Of a DNA stretch of 64,000 nucleotides, positions 12,001 to 23,521 are shown piece after piece. The position numbers were made by a program, and so were the translations under genes. The notes under the pieces are model-generated. The model saw nothing but the letters and a program-made list of their open reading frames with translations, did no database searches and was not told the origin of the DNA. Within the stretch, counting starts at the first letter, position 1, and every line of letters begins with the position of its first letter. This stretch comes from Cylindrodendrum hubeiense (Eukaryota > Ascomycota > Sordariomycetes > Hypocreales > Nectriaceae): NCBI GenBank assembly GCA_014621425.1, contig JAANBB010000053.1, forward strand, positions 1-64,000, given 5' to 3'.

Positions 12001-13767
12001 AATCTTTCTGGTAGATACTTTTCAGAGACGATCGTCACAGCGCTGGCGGCACTGCTCAAGGATAAGGGTCAGCAAGATGATGTTCGGATTTATGCCGCCG
12101 AAGCACTAGGAGGCCAGTCGAACTTACCAGAGGCGATAATCGCGGCCCTAGTAGGACTGCTTAAGGACAATGACGAGGGCGAGGATATAAAATCTACCGT
12201 CGCTGAAGCCTTAGGGTACCAATCGAACCTACCAGAGGTGACTGTCGTGGCGCTGCTTAGGGAAGAGTCCTGGAATGTTGGAAGAGATTTTGCGGTCGCC
12301 CTAGCGGGGCACTGGGACTTACCAGAGGCGATTATGGCGGTACTGGTGGCATTGCTCAAGGATAAAGGAGAAGACAAAAGGGTCCGATGTCGCGCTGCCC
12401 AAGTTATGAAAGGCCAATTGAACTTTTCGGAGGCGACTGTCGCAACTCTATTGGCAGTGATCAAGGAGAAAGATGAGGACCAAACGATCCGAACTTACGC
12501 TGCTGAAGCTCTACAAGGCCAGTCGAACTTACCAGAGGCGGCTATTGTTGTGCTAGTAGCGCTACTTGAGGACGAGAGGGAAGGCCTTCGATCTTGCGCT
12601 GCGAACGTCCTAGGGCGCCAGTTGAGCTTAACAGAGGGGGCTGTGATAATGATGGCGGCGCTACTCAAGGATGAGAGCGAAGATCTCCGATCTTGCGCCA
12701 TTGAAGCCATCTGGAACCAGTCGAAACTGACAGAGGCGGCTGTTATTGCGCTGGCAGTGCGGCTTGAGAACGAAAGTGAAGATGTTCGACATTACGCCAC
12801 TGAAGTCCTAGGGCGCCAGTCGAACTTACCAGAGGCGGTTGTTATTACTCTGATAACGCTGCTCGAGGAAGAGAGTGGAATCGTCCAACTTGTTGCCTCT
12901 GAGGCCCTAGTGGACCAGTTAAACTTGCCAAAGGCGGCTGTTATTGCGCTGACAGCGCTTCTTAAGGGCGAGAATGAAGATGTCCGATATTACGCCGCTA
13001 CGGCTCTAGGGCGCCAGTCGAACCTACCAGAGGCGACTGTTTTTGCACTGGCAGCGCTGCTTCGAGACGAGGGTGAAAGTATCCCATATTTTTCCGCTGT
13101 AGCCCTAGGGCGCCAGTCGAACTTGCCAGAGGCGGCTGTTATTGCGTTGACAGCGATTCTTAAGGATGAGAGTGACGATCTCCGAGCTTGTGCCGCTTCA
13201 GCCCTGGGAGGACAGCCGAACTTACCAGAGGCGGCTGCTGTTGCGCTGGTGGTGCAGCTTAAAGACGAGAGTGCCAGTGCCCGAAATTGCGCCGCTGTGG
13301 CCCTAGGGCGCCAATCAAACCTACCAGAGGCGGCTGTTGTTGCGCTGGTAGTGCTGCTTAAAGACGAGAGTGAAATTGTCCGATCTCGCGCCACTGAAGC
13401 ACTCGGGCGCCGGCCGAACTCGTTAGATGGGATGATTAAGGCCGCCGGCTTTTTGGAATCTGAAAAGCTGAATGAGACTACAAATTCTTCATCTCTCAAT
13501 ACTGAGCTTGTGGAAGCTTTGTATGGAAACTTGCTGCGGCTCAGCTTTAAGGAACAATTTAGTTTGTATATCGATGATGGCTACAGCTCTTGCATCGTCA
13601 ACAAACCGAGCGGTAACTGGACAGCTTCATTCGAGCATAGTACTCAGCACGAACAACTTCTCGCCGTAGTTGGCCGAGGTCGAGAACTTTGGAATCTGCG
13701 TGGCTACAAACTGTGGGACAATACGGAGGGAGAAGACGTTCTGGAAGGTCAACAGAGTATACTTTAG
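9045..13767 (+). CDS. NLR protein: membrane anchor, SesB/lipase-like domain, NACHT, HEAT-like repeats
   Basis: Four exons (9045-9545, 9594-9647, 9708-10013, 10060-13767) encode 1522 aa. Residues about 10-28 are hydrophobic (AGAGLAVVVILLAKSL), followed by basic residues, suggesting an N-terminal anchor. An alpha/beta-hydrolase domain follows: IIAVHGLGADPDRTW, the nucleophile elbow GHSLGG (Ser177) and IIFLGTPHQGS (about 203-212). The NACHT ATPase starts near residue 430 with P-loop GRAGVGKTTL (about 442) and Walker B LFILDGLDE (about 533). It is the class preceded by RLKIERLSEDLLSMDQCYINL. Residues about 938-1411 hold roughly 14 repeats, mostly 33 aa (LPEAAVxALxxLLKDESEDVR...A..ALGRQSN), read as HEAT-like. 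Fungal NLRs sense non-self or cell damage and trigger regulated cell death. Here the repeats would sense and the hydrolase would be the effector. Confidence 0.88.
12010..13430 (+). repeat. Array of 99-bp repeats encoding HEAT-like units
   Basis: About 14 consecutive units inside the first NLR gene. Most are exactly 99 bp (33 codons), and the first few are 105 bp or shortened to 90 bp. The 3' units are the most alike, sharing the DNA core CTAGGGCGCCAGTCGAACYT followed by RCCAGAGGCG at nearly fixed spacing. Such internal likeness is seen in fungal NLR sensor arrays that exchange sequence by unequal recombination. Confidence 0.85.
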
Positions 13768-14435
13768 CGTGAGAGATATAATGGAATGAGAGCAAAATTA
13801 TACGGTGTTTCTTTTTTTTCTTATTCTTTTTACCTTTTTTTGAGGAGTGGTGATGAACTTATACCTCTACTCCATGCGCCAGCCCATCCCAGTGGGACTA
13901 TCTGTATGGGAACTGTCACGCACTGAGGCTAGTCAGCTATCATAGGAGACCGAAGTCAGACAGAGCCGCCTAGAGATGTTACCGAGGAAGAGCTAGACCG
14001 ACAATTAACATATGGGGAGGCGGCGATGCGATCGTCTGTTGAGACCAAAGAGTCAAGAGGAGATAGCTTTGTGGAGCTTAAGCGAGAGGCTGTGGCGCAT
14101 CAGAAGGAAACGTTTATTGGACACTTACAGGCGCCATGCAGCGTGCCATGGTGAATTTGCCGCGCCATTATGCAGGGCTCAGCTCCCGCCTGATAACTGT
14201 CAGCAATCACTTGCGACCCATTCCCCCCCGCAAAGTCTCGAACAATTTTCCATTTCAATTCGCGCCGTCATTTCCGTTGTCCCTTTGACTGCTCCCGGCG
14301 TTGCATTTTGGCAGTCTAGGCTCAGCCCAAGGTCATGGTTGGCTAGACGTCTCGGGCCACTCTCTCTCCCACGCTACAGTGCGTTCGCGACATAATCGCT
14401 CCCATCATTAGCCCCTCGGATGCCTGCCTGGAACG
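13768..14435. other. Spacer between the two tandem NLR genes
   Basis: Holds the 3' flank of the first NLR, with a pyrimidine-rich tract at about 13806-13841, and the promoter of the second. No gene is seen. Confidence 0.6.
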
Positions 14436-17400
14436 ATGAGCGTTGGCAGGAGAGCGACTACCGCAATGCCTTCTTTTACATTCCACAGGATCATTGCCGG
14501 GATTTTCATCGAGCCTCACGCGACAGTTCGTAATGCTTTCTTGATTTGCTGCGGTCTTGTCATTGCGTCTGTCAGTGTGCCCGCTTGGTCGAATTGGATT
14601 TCCACACTCTTTGCCCTGCGCGGTCCCGGGCCACAAGCGGCACCCGGCAGCGACAAGACACCGGACGGCCAGGCCGGACATCCAAGAGAGGCAGATGAGG
14701 CCCCGTCAGGAAGCGGAGACGCTGCACCGGGGAACAGAGACTGGAGTCGGTCCTTGGCGTTGCCTTTCTCACTCTTTCGGGGGAAACGAGGATCATTGCG
14801 CAAAAAGAGCGCCCCGCCACCACCCGCTGAATACCCAATACATATTCTGCACGACGACAGTAATGCAGCTATTGAGTATGACTTGATCCTCTATTAATCT
14901 TGAAACTACTAACAATTGTTTTAGCATCGTGGCTGTGCATGGGCTTGCTGCAAACCCGGATTATGCTTGGGTTTGGCAACCAAAGAACAACCCTCCAGAT
15001 CGCCCTGGGTATCCGGCTGAGCACTTCAACTGGTTGAGTAAATTGCTGCCTGCCGAGTTGTCTTCGTCCGCAAAATTGTCTTGTCGCGTTATGACCTTCA
15101 ACTACGACTCGAAGTGGCTCATAAACGCCCCCCAACAAAGGCTCTCCAACATTTCGGACAACTTGTTGCGTAGTCTCAGGAGCAAACGCGAAAAAGTACG
15201 TTCGACTTCACATTTCTACCTCCAGTCAGATCATGTTGAGTAACATTCTAACCTTAACAGGCCACCGACAGGCCGTTGATCTTTATTGGTCACAGTTTTG
15301 GAGGTAACCTTATTGAACAGGTTGGTACCCATCGGCCGTCCCGCGTATCGTTTCCTTGAAACTGAATTTTCGATAGGCTATCGTCTCCGCCTCCCTACAC
15401 GGATCTGGGTACACCGAGATCGCCGGATCTACAGTCGGGGTTGTTTTTCTGGGCACGCCTCATCGAGGCAGCGCCGCCGCTGCCTGGGGTGCTCTGATCG
15501 CATCGCTCGCACCGCCTCAGTTTTCCACCGAAAAGAGTATTTTGAGGGACCTTGAGGAGCATTCGAGTACTTTGACAGATCGTCTGCATGACTTTTCTCG
15601 TTGGCTGTTTTCTGAGTCAGTACCTGTTGTGTGCTGCTTTGAAAAGTTTAAGACGGACTATTCATCGAGAGCAAGGGGAATGCCGTCCTGGAAGGAACTG
15701 GTGCGTACTTTACCCACTGTCTCTCGCATATTCTGACCTGTCTTTAGGTTGTACCCGAAGCCAGCGCCTGTATTGACGGCCATCCCAAAATATCTCTCGA
15801 TGCAGACCACTTCAAGATCAACAAATTCTACGGCCAGGACGATCCTTCTTTCAAGCTAGTCTACCCAGAGATCAAGCGAATGGCTCAAAATGCTGGAGAC
15901 ACACTGAAGCGTCGCCACAATCCGAAAGCTCTTCCCATGGACCAAAGCACTACATCAGGCGATCTCCGGAAATGCCTCCAGGAAATGAGGGTGACGAACC
16001 CCCGAGATATTCTTTCAGACATTCAAACTCAAAAAGGGAAAAGAGTAGGTCAGACCTGCCAGTGGATCCTAAAGCGAGAAGAGTTCTCTGCTTGGGCGGC
16101 CAACACCAGCTCGCAATTTCTTTGTCTCATTGGCTCCCCGGGCATCGGCAAGACGATGATGGCTACCTTTCTCATTGAGGTGATTCAGAAAAAGGTTGAA
16201 AAGTCTCCCGATAAAGCATTTGCATACTTCCTCTTCGACGACAAAAGCCAGGAGCGAAGGGCACCCACCGCAATGCTTCGAAGCCTCATCTGGCAACTGC
16301 TACTGCAAAGAAACGGGCTCTTTCAATACATGCAGTCGGACTTTGACAAGCACAAAGAAAACCATCTTTTCGAGAACTTCTCAGCTCTCTGGCGGATATT
16401 TCAAGACATGCTCCAAGATGAACATGTTGGTGAGGTGTTTATCCTGATTGATGCTTTGGATGAGTGCGATAAATCCACGCGTAAGGCTCTGCTTCTTGGC
16501 ATAAGAGACCTCTTTTCAACCACACGAAAGTTCACAGGGAACGTCAAATTTCTCGTAACCTGTAGACCCGAGATAAGCGACATCAAGTATGAGCTAGACG
16601 GAGTCGGCGTGTCTTTGAGGTTGGACTCGAGCGAGGTCAATATCGATCTTTTCGAATACATAAAACTCAAAGTTGAGGACTTAGCGCGGAGGAACGGATA
16701 CCCTGGGATTCTGGAAGCAAACGTCAAAGAAGCTCTAGAAACTCAGGCCGGAGGCAGCTTTCTTTGGGTTTCTCTCATGATCAAAGAGCTGGAAAGTAAA
16801 CTAGCGTATGAGGTCGCGGGCAAACTCAAGGATCTCCCCAGGGGTCTTGACGAAACATACATCAGAATTTTGGAAAACAACATTCCAAAAGAGAGGCGGG
16901 AAGATGCTCGGTTTCTCTTACTCACCATGGTCGCTGCACGGCGCCCTTTGAAGAAGAAGGAAATAGCATCCTCATTCGCGTTTTGGAAGAGCGGCTCAAT
17001 GACGCAAAGCAACGAACACAATGGCTATATGGGTATAGTTTCGTCATGCAGCTCGATAATCTCTGTTGACGATGCTAGCAATGATGGCGAGGAAACAGTC
17101 AACTTCTGCCACCAATCGGTAAAAGATTTTCTCTTGGACAGCCGTCATAGTGGTCCAAGCGCATCTTGGTACCACACATCCCTGGATGGCTCGAATCTTC
17201 TCATGTTTGAGATGTGTTGGCGTTATTTGAGTAGCGACGAGCTCATGAACGGCAGTTTGGTTATCGATCGCAGGGATGATAGGCTGCATTACACATATAT
17301 GGAAGCGCTGGAAACTCAGGTGCGCCAATATTCCTTTTTGGAGTATGCATTCGTCGAGTGGGAAGATCACGCAATAGCAATTCGTCCTGCTTTGTTGAAG

Positions 17401-18837
17401 GATTTGAAAATCGACATTGTGAAGGCACCAACATTACGCGACGCTTGGTTACTCCGGACGGTTGGGGAGGGACACGAAGCCGTTGTGGAGATACTGCTCG
17501 CCACTCAAGGTGTTGATGTGAACTCAAAGGATAGTTTATGGGGTCAGACGCCGTTATCGTGGGCCGCTGAAAACGGGCATGAGACTATCGTCAAGGTGCT
17601 GCTCACGGCAGAGAATATCGATGTGGACTCGAAGGATGATTCTGGTCAGACGCCACTGTCGTGGGCTACTAGAAACGGACATGAGACTATCGTCGAATTA
17701 CTGCTTGCAACGCAGAAGGTTGATGTGAACTCAGGGAATATTGATAGTCGGACGCCGCTATCGTGGGCTGCTAGAAATGGGCATAATGCTATCACCGAGT
17801 TGCTGCTTGGTATGGAGAAGATCGAAATAGACTTGAAGGATAAATCTGGCCAGACGCCACTATCGTTGGCTACTAGAAATGGGCATGGGGCTATCGTCGA
17901 GTTACTGCTCGCAACGCAGAAGGTTGATGTGAACTCAAAGGACACTGTTAATCGGACACCACTATCGTGGGCTTCTAGAAATGGGCATAGTGCTATCGCC
18001 GAGCTTTTGCTAATGATGGAGAAGATCGACCTGGACTCAAAGGATGATTCCGACCAGACGCCACTATCGTTGGCTGCTAGATACGGGCATGAGGCTATCG
18101 TCAAGTTGCTGCTTGTGACAGAGAAGATCGACATGGATTCGAAGGATGATTCTGGTCAGACCCCGCTATCGCTGGCTACTAGATACGGGCACGAGGGCAT
18201 CTTCAAGTTACTTTTCGCAACACAGAAGGTTGATGTGGACTCTAAGGATACTATGAATCGGACGCCGCTATTGTGGGCTGCTCAAGAGGGGCATGCGACG
18301 ATTGTCAAGCTACTACTCACAACACAGAAGGTCGAGGTGGATGTGAGGGATATTTATGGTCAGACATCGCTATCATTAGCTGCTATAAATGGGCACGGGG
18401 ATGTCGTCGAGTTGTTGCTCGCAACGCAGAAGGTTGATTTTAATGCAAAGGACACTGTCAATCGAACGCCGCTGTCGTGGGCTGCTCGAGAGGGGAACAA
18501 CGATGTCGTCAAGTTGCTACTCACGATAGAGAAGATCGAAGCGGACTTGAAAGATATCTCTGGTCAGACACCGCTAGCATTGGCTGCTGAAAACGGGCAT
18601 AAGGCTATCACCGAGTTGCTGCTCGCAACGGAGAAGATCAATTTGGACTCGAAGGATAATTCTGGTCAGACACCGCTGTCATTGGCTGCTAGAACCGGGC
18701 ATGAGGCTGTCGTCGAAATGCTGCTCGCAACGCAGAAGGTCAAGGTGGACACGGAGGATAATTCTGGTCGGACGCCGCTATCTTGGGCTTCCAAGCAGAA
18801 GCATGAAGCTGTTATCAAACTGCTGAAAGAATTATGA
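14436..18837 (+). CDS. NLR protein: membrane segment, SesB/lipase-like domain, NACHT, ankyrin repeats
   Basis: Five exons (14436-14875, 14925-15195, 15261-15320, 15377-15700, 15748-18837) encode 1394 aa. A hydrophobic segment lies at about residues 33-52 (NAFLICCGLVIASVSVPAW), then a Pro/Gly-rich linker. The hydrolase domain has IVAVHGLAANPDYAWVW, GHSFGG (nucleophile Ser249) and VVFLGTPHRGS. The NACHT has TCQWILKREEFSAWAANTS, P-loop GSPGIGKTMM (about 494) and Walker B VFILIDALDECD (about 597), the HET-D/HET-E-like class. From about residue 933 there are some 14 ankyrin repeats of 34 aa with the signature GQTPLSxAARNGHEAIVELLL. It lies 668 bp downstream of the first NLR in the same direction. 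Function is presumed to be in heterokaryon incompatibility or immunity-like cell death. Confidence 0.88.
17450..18837 (+). repeat. Array of 102-bp repeats encoding ankyrin units
   Basis: About 13 full units of 34 codons plus a degenerate first unit. Units alternate between two consensus forms, one with NRTPLSWAAR/ATQKVDVNSK and one with GQTPLSLATR/EKIDLDSK. That suggests expansion by a two-unit (204-bp) block. Confidence 0.85.
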
Positions 18838-21377
18838 GCATCTTCAGATGCTATATTTAGTTACCGTATGATTAACGCTTGCTATCACTTCATCTCAGGC
18901 CGCGTACTAAGCATACAGTTTTCGTAGGGCGTACGCGAGAATCTAGTCTACCCTTCCTTTTTTGTCGCCAGCGAGTTCAGCCTTTTCCGTTGAGCGTTCA
19001 ATGCTACTTGGACTGCTACTGTTATAGACGGGCATATCACAACGTGATGTAGGTGTTCGCTCGGTGCGCATAGAAGGGTACGCTGCAAAAGAAGTTTGCT
19101 TTGTTAGTCAAACTGTTCTGGACGATTAAGAATGTAGAGGATTTCGATATTTCCGCCAGCCCATCTAACCGTCAAGGACCCTCGGTGGCCTTGGCCATTC
19201 ATCCACCTCCTAGATGTCATCTGCAGCCGTCGTGTAGAATATTACCCCCCATCTCTTAAAGGTAGGTCCGAGGGTCGCTAGGTCTCTGGAAAACACGCAT
19301 TTGTACATACCATTGTAGCTTTATCACCTCAACACTATAAATGTAGGGGGGTTGATAGCAATCGGGGCTAAAGCGGGACGGGAAGGAGGGTAGGTAAACT
19401 GGGGTGCTCTGCAGCCGCGTAGTGGTCTAACTCCGGAAGTGGGATCATTCTGTCGCCATAAAAGTTCTCGGAACCCGTGTCGGGCGGCACAGGAAGATCA
19501 ACCCCTCATTCAAGGCCCAGGCCCCAACACAAAGAATTCATTATCGAAGCATCTTGCAAAAAACCTTGAAATTTGCCACAGTGGGCTCTAGCTCTCATGA
19601 ATCGCGTTGCCTTGATGGTCTCGTCTGGCTTAAGTTCCTCCGACTGTGACTCGCCTGCCCCATGAGCTTGTTGTTCTTGGTCTCGTCCACCTAGTCTCAA
19701 TCCTGCTGTGGATAAAGCCCGTGAGTTGCTCTCAGGTCGCTCAACATTTAATACCTCGACAAATGGATTGCTGTATTGACAGTTAAAGACTCCTAGGACA
19801 TGATTCAGGTCATTGAGAATCAACACTAATATGGTTTAAGAATAGCAGATCGTAGCAAACCAACAATATCAGTAATCCGCATCCTGTAGGTAGATAGACA
19901 CTGGAATTGTTTGTATCAGCTGTTAAGAGTCGATTGACGACACCATCGCGGCCATTTGTGTTTCTTCAACTTGGGGTTTCAGGTTAAGCCTTCCGTGGAT
20001 ACCCCTATTACCCTCTGATTTTGCAGTTCCCAGTGGATACGTGGAGAGATGTAAGCCACGAGACACCGTAGCGTACCTCAACTTGTTGCCTTTGGACTCA
20101 TCATTGACAGAATTTGTAGAAATACACTTACTATGCTGCCACTACTTTACCTTGAATAGCATGAGATAAGCTACCCATGGTTAAATAGAAGACTGAGCAT
20201 TTGGTTTTAACAATGAAAGCGTATTTAGCAACCTATTGATTACATGTTCCTCTCCTTATCGCCGTCGTCGAAAATAAAGAGGCTCTTCCTACGTGACTTC
20301 TCTACTGGCATTCACATGTCATGTGAGTTCTACGGCATTCGACTTCCGTATTCGCTTACGCCTGCGTCTACTCACTGTCCAAAAACAATGAGATGTGCAC
20401 CTGTGAGTGCCTTTACAGCTTCCGGCGCAGGATTATTTTGAGTGCGCAGATGTAAAAGTCATGAAGACTTTGTTGACCACTGGGGAGATTTTGCCGTTTT
20501 CATCTTTACGCCTTCTTGTGCTTGATTGGGACAAACAGTGAGTTGCTTGAAGAGGACGGAAAGGCCATAATGAGGGCATCAGACCAAGCAAATTTGTTTC
20601 TCATGTCCACAATCAATATTTTGCCCCTTAACGGCTGTAGTCGGGGATCCCTGGTTTATTTTGAGTACCGTTGGTTGTCGCCACTGCCGCGTCGAGTCTT
20701 GCAGAATATGGAGCCTGCGCGGCTGCTGTCGTCGTCATCAAATTGTAGCCGATGTACCATTGAGCATCTAACAAGCGCTCTTGATAATTCTCCGCGCATG
20801 GTACTAGGGTTAGATTTTACAGGCGGAGATTCAAGGGCTTGGAGATTTCGGGCAAGACTGACGGATTTGTGATGGGGCGGATACAGCATTTATTATCACC
20901 ACCACGACTCACCGCTGGATATTCTCAAGTTGAAACGCTGGGCTTGGCACGGACGCTTTGTCAGAGGAAAGGGTTTTTCCGTTCCCGGGACCTCCATGTT
21001 AAAGTGATTTCCCACCCTACGCTGATCCATCGGGCCAATGTATTCAAAACGGTCAAGGGAATGCGCTAGGGCGGAAGCGGCGATTGCGACCGTTGTTACT
21101 ACCCGCCTGTTCCTCAGCATGTGAGGTCGTTCGATGAACGCAAATTGGGTGCTCGCATATGGCTTCTTACTTGCTTTTGAATGCGGCGAGTCCCCTGGGA
21201 GCGTGTGATTATGCAGAGGGTGAGGCCACACGGGCGGTCGTGGTTGCGGCCAGCAAAGCGACTGCCCCAATTGGAAAATAATGCCAATGTGGGAGTGGCC
21301 TCGTCCTATCTGTAAGGCTTGATGTCATTTCTCATTAGGATTGAAGGATCAAAGTAGGACCACCCGAGGGCTGGGGT

Positions 21378-21409
21378 GAGGTGGACCGCCTTTGAGGTGG
21401 ACCGCCTTT
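21378..21409. repeat. Two tandem copies of a 16-bp unit
   Basis: GAGGTGGACCGCCTTT occurs twice in a row with no mismatch. It lies upstream of the rhodopsin-like receptor gene. Confidence 0.9.
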
Positions 21410-21454
21410 CGTTCGTGAAGACGAAGCGGGGCGGTGACAGCTTTGAAGTACTAC

Positions 21455-21478
21455 GTACTACGTTGGAGCACGTAGTAC
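21455..21478. repeat. Perfect 9-bp inverted repeat
   Basis: GTACTACGT and ACGTAGTAC are separated by TGGAGC. A second GTACTACGT lies directly upstream and overlaps the first arm. It could form a hairpin or be a protein-binding site. Confidence 0.8.
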
Positions 21479-22067
21479 GCGGCTACATCGGAAAATAAGC
21501 CCAATGCGACGCCAGACGATGGTGCAAGATGGGGATACAACGGGGTTTTAGCTTTCCGACGCAACCTCTCCATCGCGATCCAACATGATTCCGGCCGATG
21601 ATACTTATCTCGACGGGCGATGCCTGCCGACGGTGCGTCCTGCCTTGCCCGGCTAGTATGGCATCCTGCGCCTCAGGGATCCCGGTCCCCCTGGCCAGGG
21701 TCGGGATCCAGCAGGACGGTGTGGGTTGATTACATGGCCTTACCACAACGGCTCTTTGCTTTGCATCAGGTGCCGGCTCCCCACGTGCCGTCACATAAGT
21801 CCGTGCATATTTGACTTTGCTTGACCTGTCGTAACGTTTGCAGGGGGGGACGGGTATAGCCTCGAGCATCGGCGAACATGGGTGAGCATGGGACTGCAGA
21901 CGACAGTGGATGATAGCGGAGTGGGTGATAGCAGAGTGGATCGTCGACTGACGAACGCTGCCTGTTTAAATGGCTCTCTTTCTTGTTCGAAACCGACCCG
22001 GCCTTCTGGTTGCTGTTGGTTCTTGCTTTCGTCGTCTCGAATCACAGTCCCGGTTGCTCTGATCGCA

Positions 22068-23521
22068 ATGACCATCACTGTCGACCCCGTCATTTTAGCC
22101 GCCTTCGGACCCCCCCCGGATGGTTTGGACATCGAGGAGCAGCTGGTCGTGAAGCACAACGTCGCCGTGTCCGTATCCTTCGGCCTGGCCGTGGTGTCGG
22201 TGGCCCTGCGGCTGTACATGCGCAGGCTAAAGGGCGCCCATCTTTGGTTCGATGATTATGCTATTATCTTCAGCACTGTGAGTCCAGTCGCCAACCACTC
22301 ATCCATTAGACAGTAACTCACCTGCTCAACGATAGTTTTGCTGTGGTGCAACAGTGGCAATCACCGTTCTGGGTAAGCAGATGCTGGTCTCGTTCATAGT
22401 CCTGACCGCTCCTAACACGCCAACAGCGGGGAAGTACGGTGCCGGTGAGCACATCTGGGTATCAAATATCCCCCGAATAATGAACCTTTCCAAGGTACGC
22501 ACCCGACTGCATTCCAGTTCAACCCTAGCGAATCCATAGCATGATATTGATGCCGTTGCAGGTTATTTACGCCGAAGGATATATTTACGGATTGTCGGTC
22601 ACCACCACAAAGATCAGCATCCTCCTCCTTTATCGCCGACTCCTCTCCTCGGCCTCATCACTAAAGAGCTTGTTCTTCATCCTTTACTGGCTGGCCCTTT
22701 TTCTCGCAATCGCATACCCCATCGTTCTTTGGGTCACCCTGTCCACCGCCTGCACACCAATAAGCTACTACTGGAACCAGTACATCGGTGCCGAGGGGCA
22801 CTGCATTAATATTAAATTATTCTTCCTTGCCCTGGGAATTATTAACATGCTCAACGACGTTATGATTCTTATCGTTCCTATTCCTAGGATTCTAGAACTT
22901 CAGTTGAGCAAACGGTTGAAGATTTCAACCATCTGTATTATGTTACTCGGAGGGTTGTGAGTACCAATCATTCCTTTTCCCTTCTAAGCACCATCTAATG
23001 GATGTAGCGTGTGTATTGCCAGCATTGTGCGCATTTATTACCTACATCAATTCTTTCGACAACTCGATGCAACATGGTGGATGGGTCCCACTGTGGCATG
23101 GTCCAGCATCGAGCCATCCGTCGCCATCATCTCCGCCTGTCTTCCGACATTCGCACCGCTCTTCCGATTCAAGAATTCTCATAGGTCAGGCAGCAACCCA
23201 TATTACATCAGCGACAAGACCGACGCATCAAGAAAGGGAACCCAGGTGCCCAACAACATGCGAAATCCGGGTCGCTTTGGGATGTCAAGTCCAGGCATCC
23301 GCAACAACACGACACGATATATAATTGAGGAGGATGAAGTCGAGCTCACTTGCAAGGTGGCAGGCGGAGATGCTGTTTCAAGTCACGAGGGAGAAAGCAA
23401 GAGGAATTCAAGAGAGGATCGGGGCATTGTTGTAAGCACCCATGTGTCGGTGGTTACGAGTGGAAGAAGCGAGACCCCTCGGGAGAGAGATAAATTAGGT
23501 TCGATATCAAGCATAGAGTAG
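22068..23521 (+). CDS. Rhodopsin-domain (Pth11-like) integral membrane protein
   Basis: Five exons (22068-22277, 22336-22372, 22427-22494, 22562-22956, 23008-23521) encode 407 aa. The chosen ATG at 22068 gives a short extracellular N-terminus before the first membrane helix (NVAVSVSFGLAVVSVALRLY). The conserved Trp-Phe-Asp-Asp-Tyr block (WFDDYAIIFS) and KYGAGEHIW are hallmarks of the fungal rhodopsin-domain family. Further helices include SLFFILYWLALFLAIAYPIV and the block INMLNDVMILIVPIPRILEL. The C-terminal tail of about 130 aa is hydrophilic. The family is plasma-membrane, related to Pth11-type receptors, and ligands are mostly unknown. An in-frame upstream ATG at 21882 exists but would add an unlikely Cys-rich leader. 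Confidence 0.85.

Larger units (their letters stand above)
18838..22067. other. Long gene-poor region, no supported gene
   Basis: A 3.2-kb stretch with only short unrelated frames: 19506-19826 (-), 20244-20441 (+), 20516-20872 (+) and 20896-21270 (-). None shows a family motif I recognise. A minus-strand ATG at 21120 gives a 74-aa frame with a signal-peptide-like start (VVTTVAIAASALAHS). Small repeats sit at 21378-21478. Confidence 0.55.

Noticed and set aside
12990..13499. 169-aa minus-strand frame with repeats
   Set aside because: Mirror of the HEAT-repeat coding region; its periodicity comes from the plus-strand repeat.
17646..18134. 162-aa minus-strand frame with repeats
   Set aside because: Mirror of the ankyrin array of the second NLR gene.
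12010..18837. CRISPR-like or satellite arrays
   Set aside because: The repeats are in frame, encode HEAT and ankyrin units and have no unique spacers.
19506..19826. 106-aa minus-strand frame in the gene-poor region
   Set aside because: No motif, no plausible introns and no related frame nearby.
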